Positions 5,346 through 6,015 of a DNA stretch of 6,015 bases are shown here, in pieces. The stretch is from the NCBI GenBank assembly GCA_014377915.1, contig JACMOT010000268.1:1-6015 (forward strand), given 5' to 3'. The DNA comes from Tardiphaga sp. GTDB lineage: Bacteria > Pseudomonadota > Alphaproteobacteria > Rhizobiales > Xanthobacteraceae. The position numbers were made by a program, and so were the translations under genes. The notes beneath the pieces were generated by a model that ran no database searches, had not been told where the DNA came from, and saw only the letters and a list, made by a program, of their open reading frames with translations. Positions within the stretch are counted from its first letter, which is position 1. Each line of letters opens with the position of its first letter.

Positions 5346-5428
5346 GCGTGCCCCGGGCGGCGTGCCGCGGTCCGACGTCGATAGCTGAGAAATCAAACCG
5401 CCTTCCCCCGCACCCTGCGAGGCCGCCG

Positions 5429-6015
5429 ATGCATGCGCCATTGTCACCGCCGTCGCGGCTCGAACTGCACGCCGACGGCACCATCGAAGGCTATGCCAGC
5501 CTGTTCGGCGCGGTCGACCAGGCCCGCGACATGGTGATGCCCGGCGCGTTTCGCGATACGCTGCAAGCGCGCGGCTTGCGAAAAATCCCGATGCTGTTCC
5601 AGCACGATCCGGCCGAACCGGTCGGAATCTGGCTCGAGCTTGTGGAAGATTTTCGCGGGCTGCGCGCGCGCGGCAGGCTGATCCCGGATGTGCGTCGCGC
5701 GCGGGAATTGCTGGCGCTGCTGCGCGAAGGCGCCATCGACGGGCTGTCGATCGGCTACCGCACCGTGCGCGGCGTGGTCGAGCCACGCTCGCGGGTGCGC
5801 AAATTGTACCAGCTCGACCTGTGGGAAATTTCCATCGTCACCTTCCCGCTGCTCGACGGCGCCCGCGTGGCGGCGGTGAAGCAGGCGCCGCCGTCGCGGC
5901 TGCGCGCGCAGGCCGAACGCGAATGGGAGGCGATGCGGCAAGAAGATACGGCGCAGGGCTTGCGCGGCGCCGCGGAGGCACCGGCGCCGCGCCCGCGGCC
6001 CGGCCGCGCGGCGCC
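5429..6015 (+). CDS. HK97-family prohead protease, partial at the right edge
   Basis: This is the capsid maturation protease (phage prohead protease, HK97 family; counterpart of orfg4 in Rhodobacter-type gene transfer agents). It cleaves scaffold or the capsid N-terminus inside the immature head. Visible family features are EGYASLFGAVDQARDMVMPG (residues 20-39), the catalytic His in FQHDP (H59), the nucleophile Ser in GLSIGYR (S107), and the core strand LWEISIVTFP (131-140). After about residue 150 comes an Arg/Ala/Pro-rich tail that is still open at the window end. ATG 5429 has GAGG (5419-5422) six bases before it. The next gene would be expected to be the major capsid protein. Prophage and gene-transfer-agent origins cannot be separated here; GC-rich codon use like the host favours a long-resident element. 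Confidence 0.85.
   Translation, partial: MHAPLSPPSRLELHADGTIEGYASLFGAVDQARDMVMPGAFRDTLQARGLRKIPMLFQHDPAEPVGIWLELVEDFRGLRARGRLIPDVRRARELLALLREGAIDGLSIGYRTVRGVVEPRSRVRKLYQLDLWEISIVTFPLLDGARVAAVKQAPPSRLRAQAEREWEAMRQEDTAQGLRGAAEAPAPRPRPGRAA

Noticed and set aside
5085..5941. Long - strand open frames opposite the prohead protease
   Set aside because: GC-rich shadows; the + strand shows the protease His, Ser and core strand motifs plus ribosome sites.
1..6015. tRNA, rRNA, insertion-sequence transposase or integrase
   Set aside because: None seen on either strand; no transposase motif or clear terminal inverted repeat bounds the duplicated modules.

Overview
The backbone genes have high-GC codon use (one 60-base line of the protease gene counts to about 70% GC by hand). 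They also have Rhizobiales-type content: a PilZ protein, a small conserved protein and an HK97-type prohead protease behind two small head-region ORFs. Together these suggest an alphaproteobacterium, most likely in or near Bradyrhizobium/Rhodopseudomonas (Nitrobacteraceae). That placement is inference from sequence style and remembered family distribution.

Region 1 (1-3585) is an accessory island built from two copies of the same three-gene module. Each module has, on the + strand, a deaminase-fold polymorphic-toxin tip (HAE ... CxxC zinc/active-site motifs), then a translationally coupled Imm1-like immunity gene that starts inside the toxin stop codon (GTGA overlap). On the - strand, facing the immunity gene, lies a small two-CxxC zinc-ribbon protein. 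In module A (about 131-1316) the toxin is broken by an internal deletion and a frame change, while its immunity gene is intact. In module B (about 1932-3585) toxin, immunity and zinc ribbon are all open. The two toxins share a 68-bp block with one mismatch (155-222 and 2112-2179) just before the tip. The rest of the modules is much more divergent, as expected of a recombination hinge for swapping toxin tips. Module B has no recognisable secretion or delivery domain and a weak start, so it looks like an orphan toxin tip rather than a full effector. A 570-bp stretch between the modules (1362-1931) holds no supportable gene and ends in two hairpins.

Region 2 (3586-4794) returns to chromosomal-type sequence. 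It has a 64-aa conserved protein of unknown function and a PilZ-domain protein, probably a c-di-GMP receptor, both on the - strand.

Region 3 (4795-6015) is a + strand operon starting divergently from the PilZ gene: a 74-aa single-membrane-segment protein, a 60-aa basic protein, and the HK97-family prohead protease, which runs off the window. The last two steps resemble the head-gene region of a gene transfer agent or prophage, but the expected terminase and portal genes are not directly upstream.
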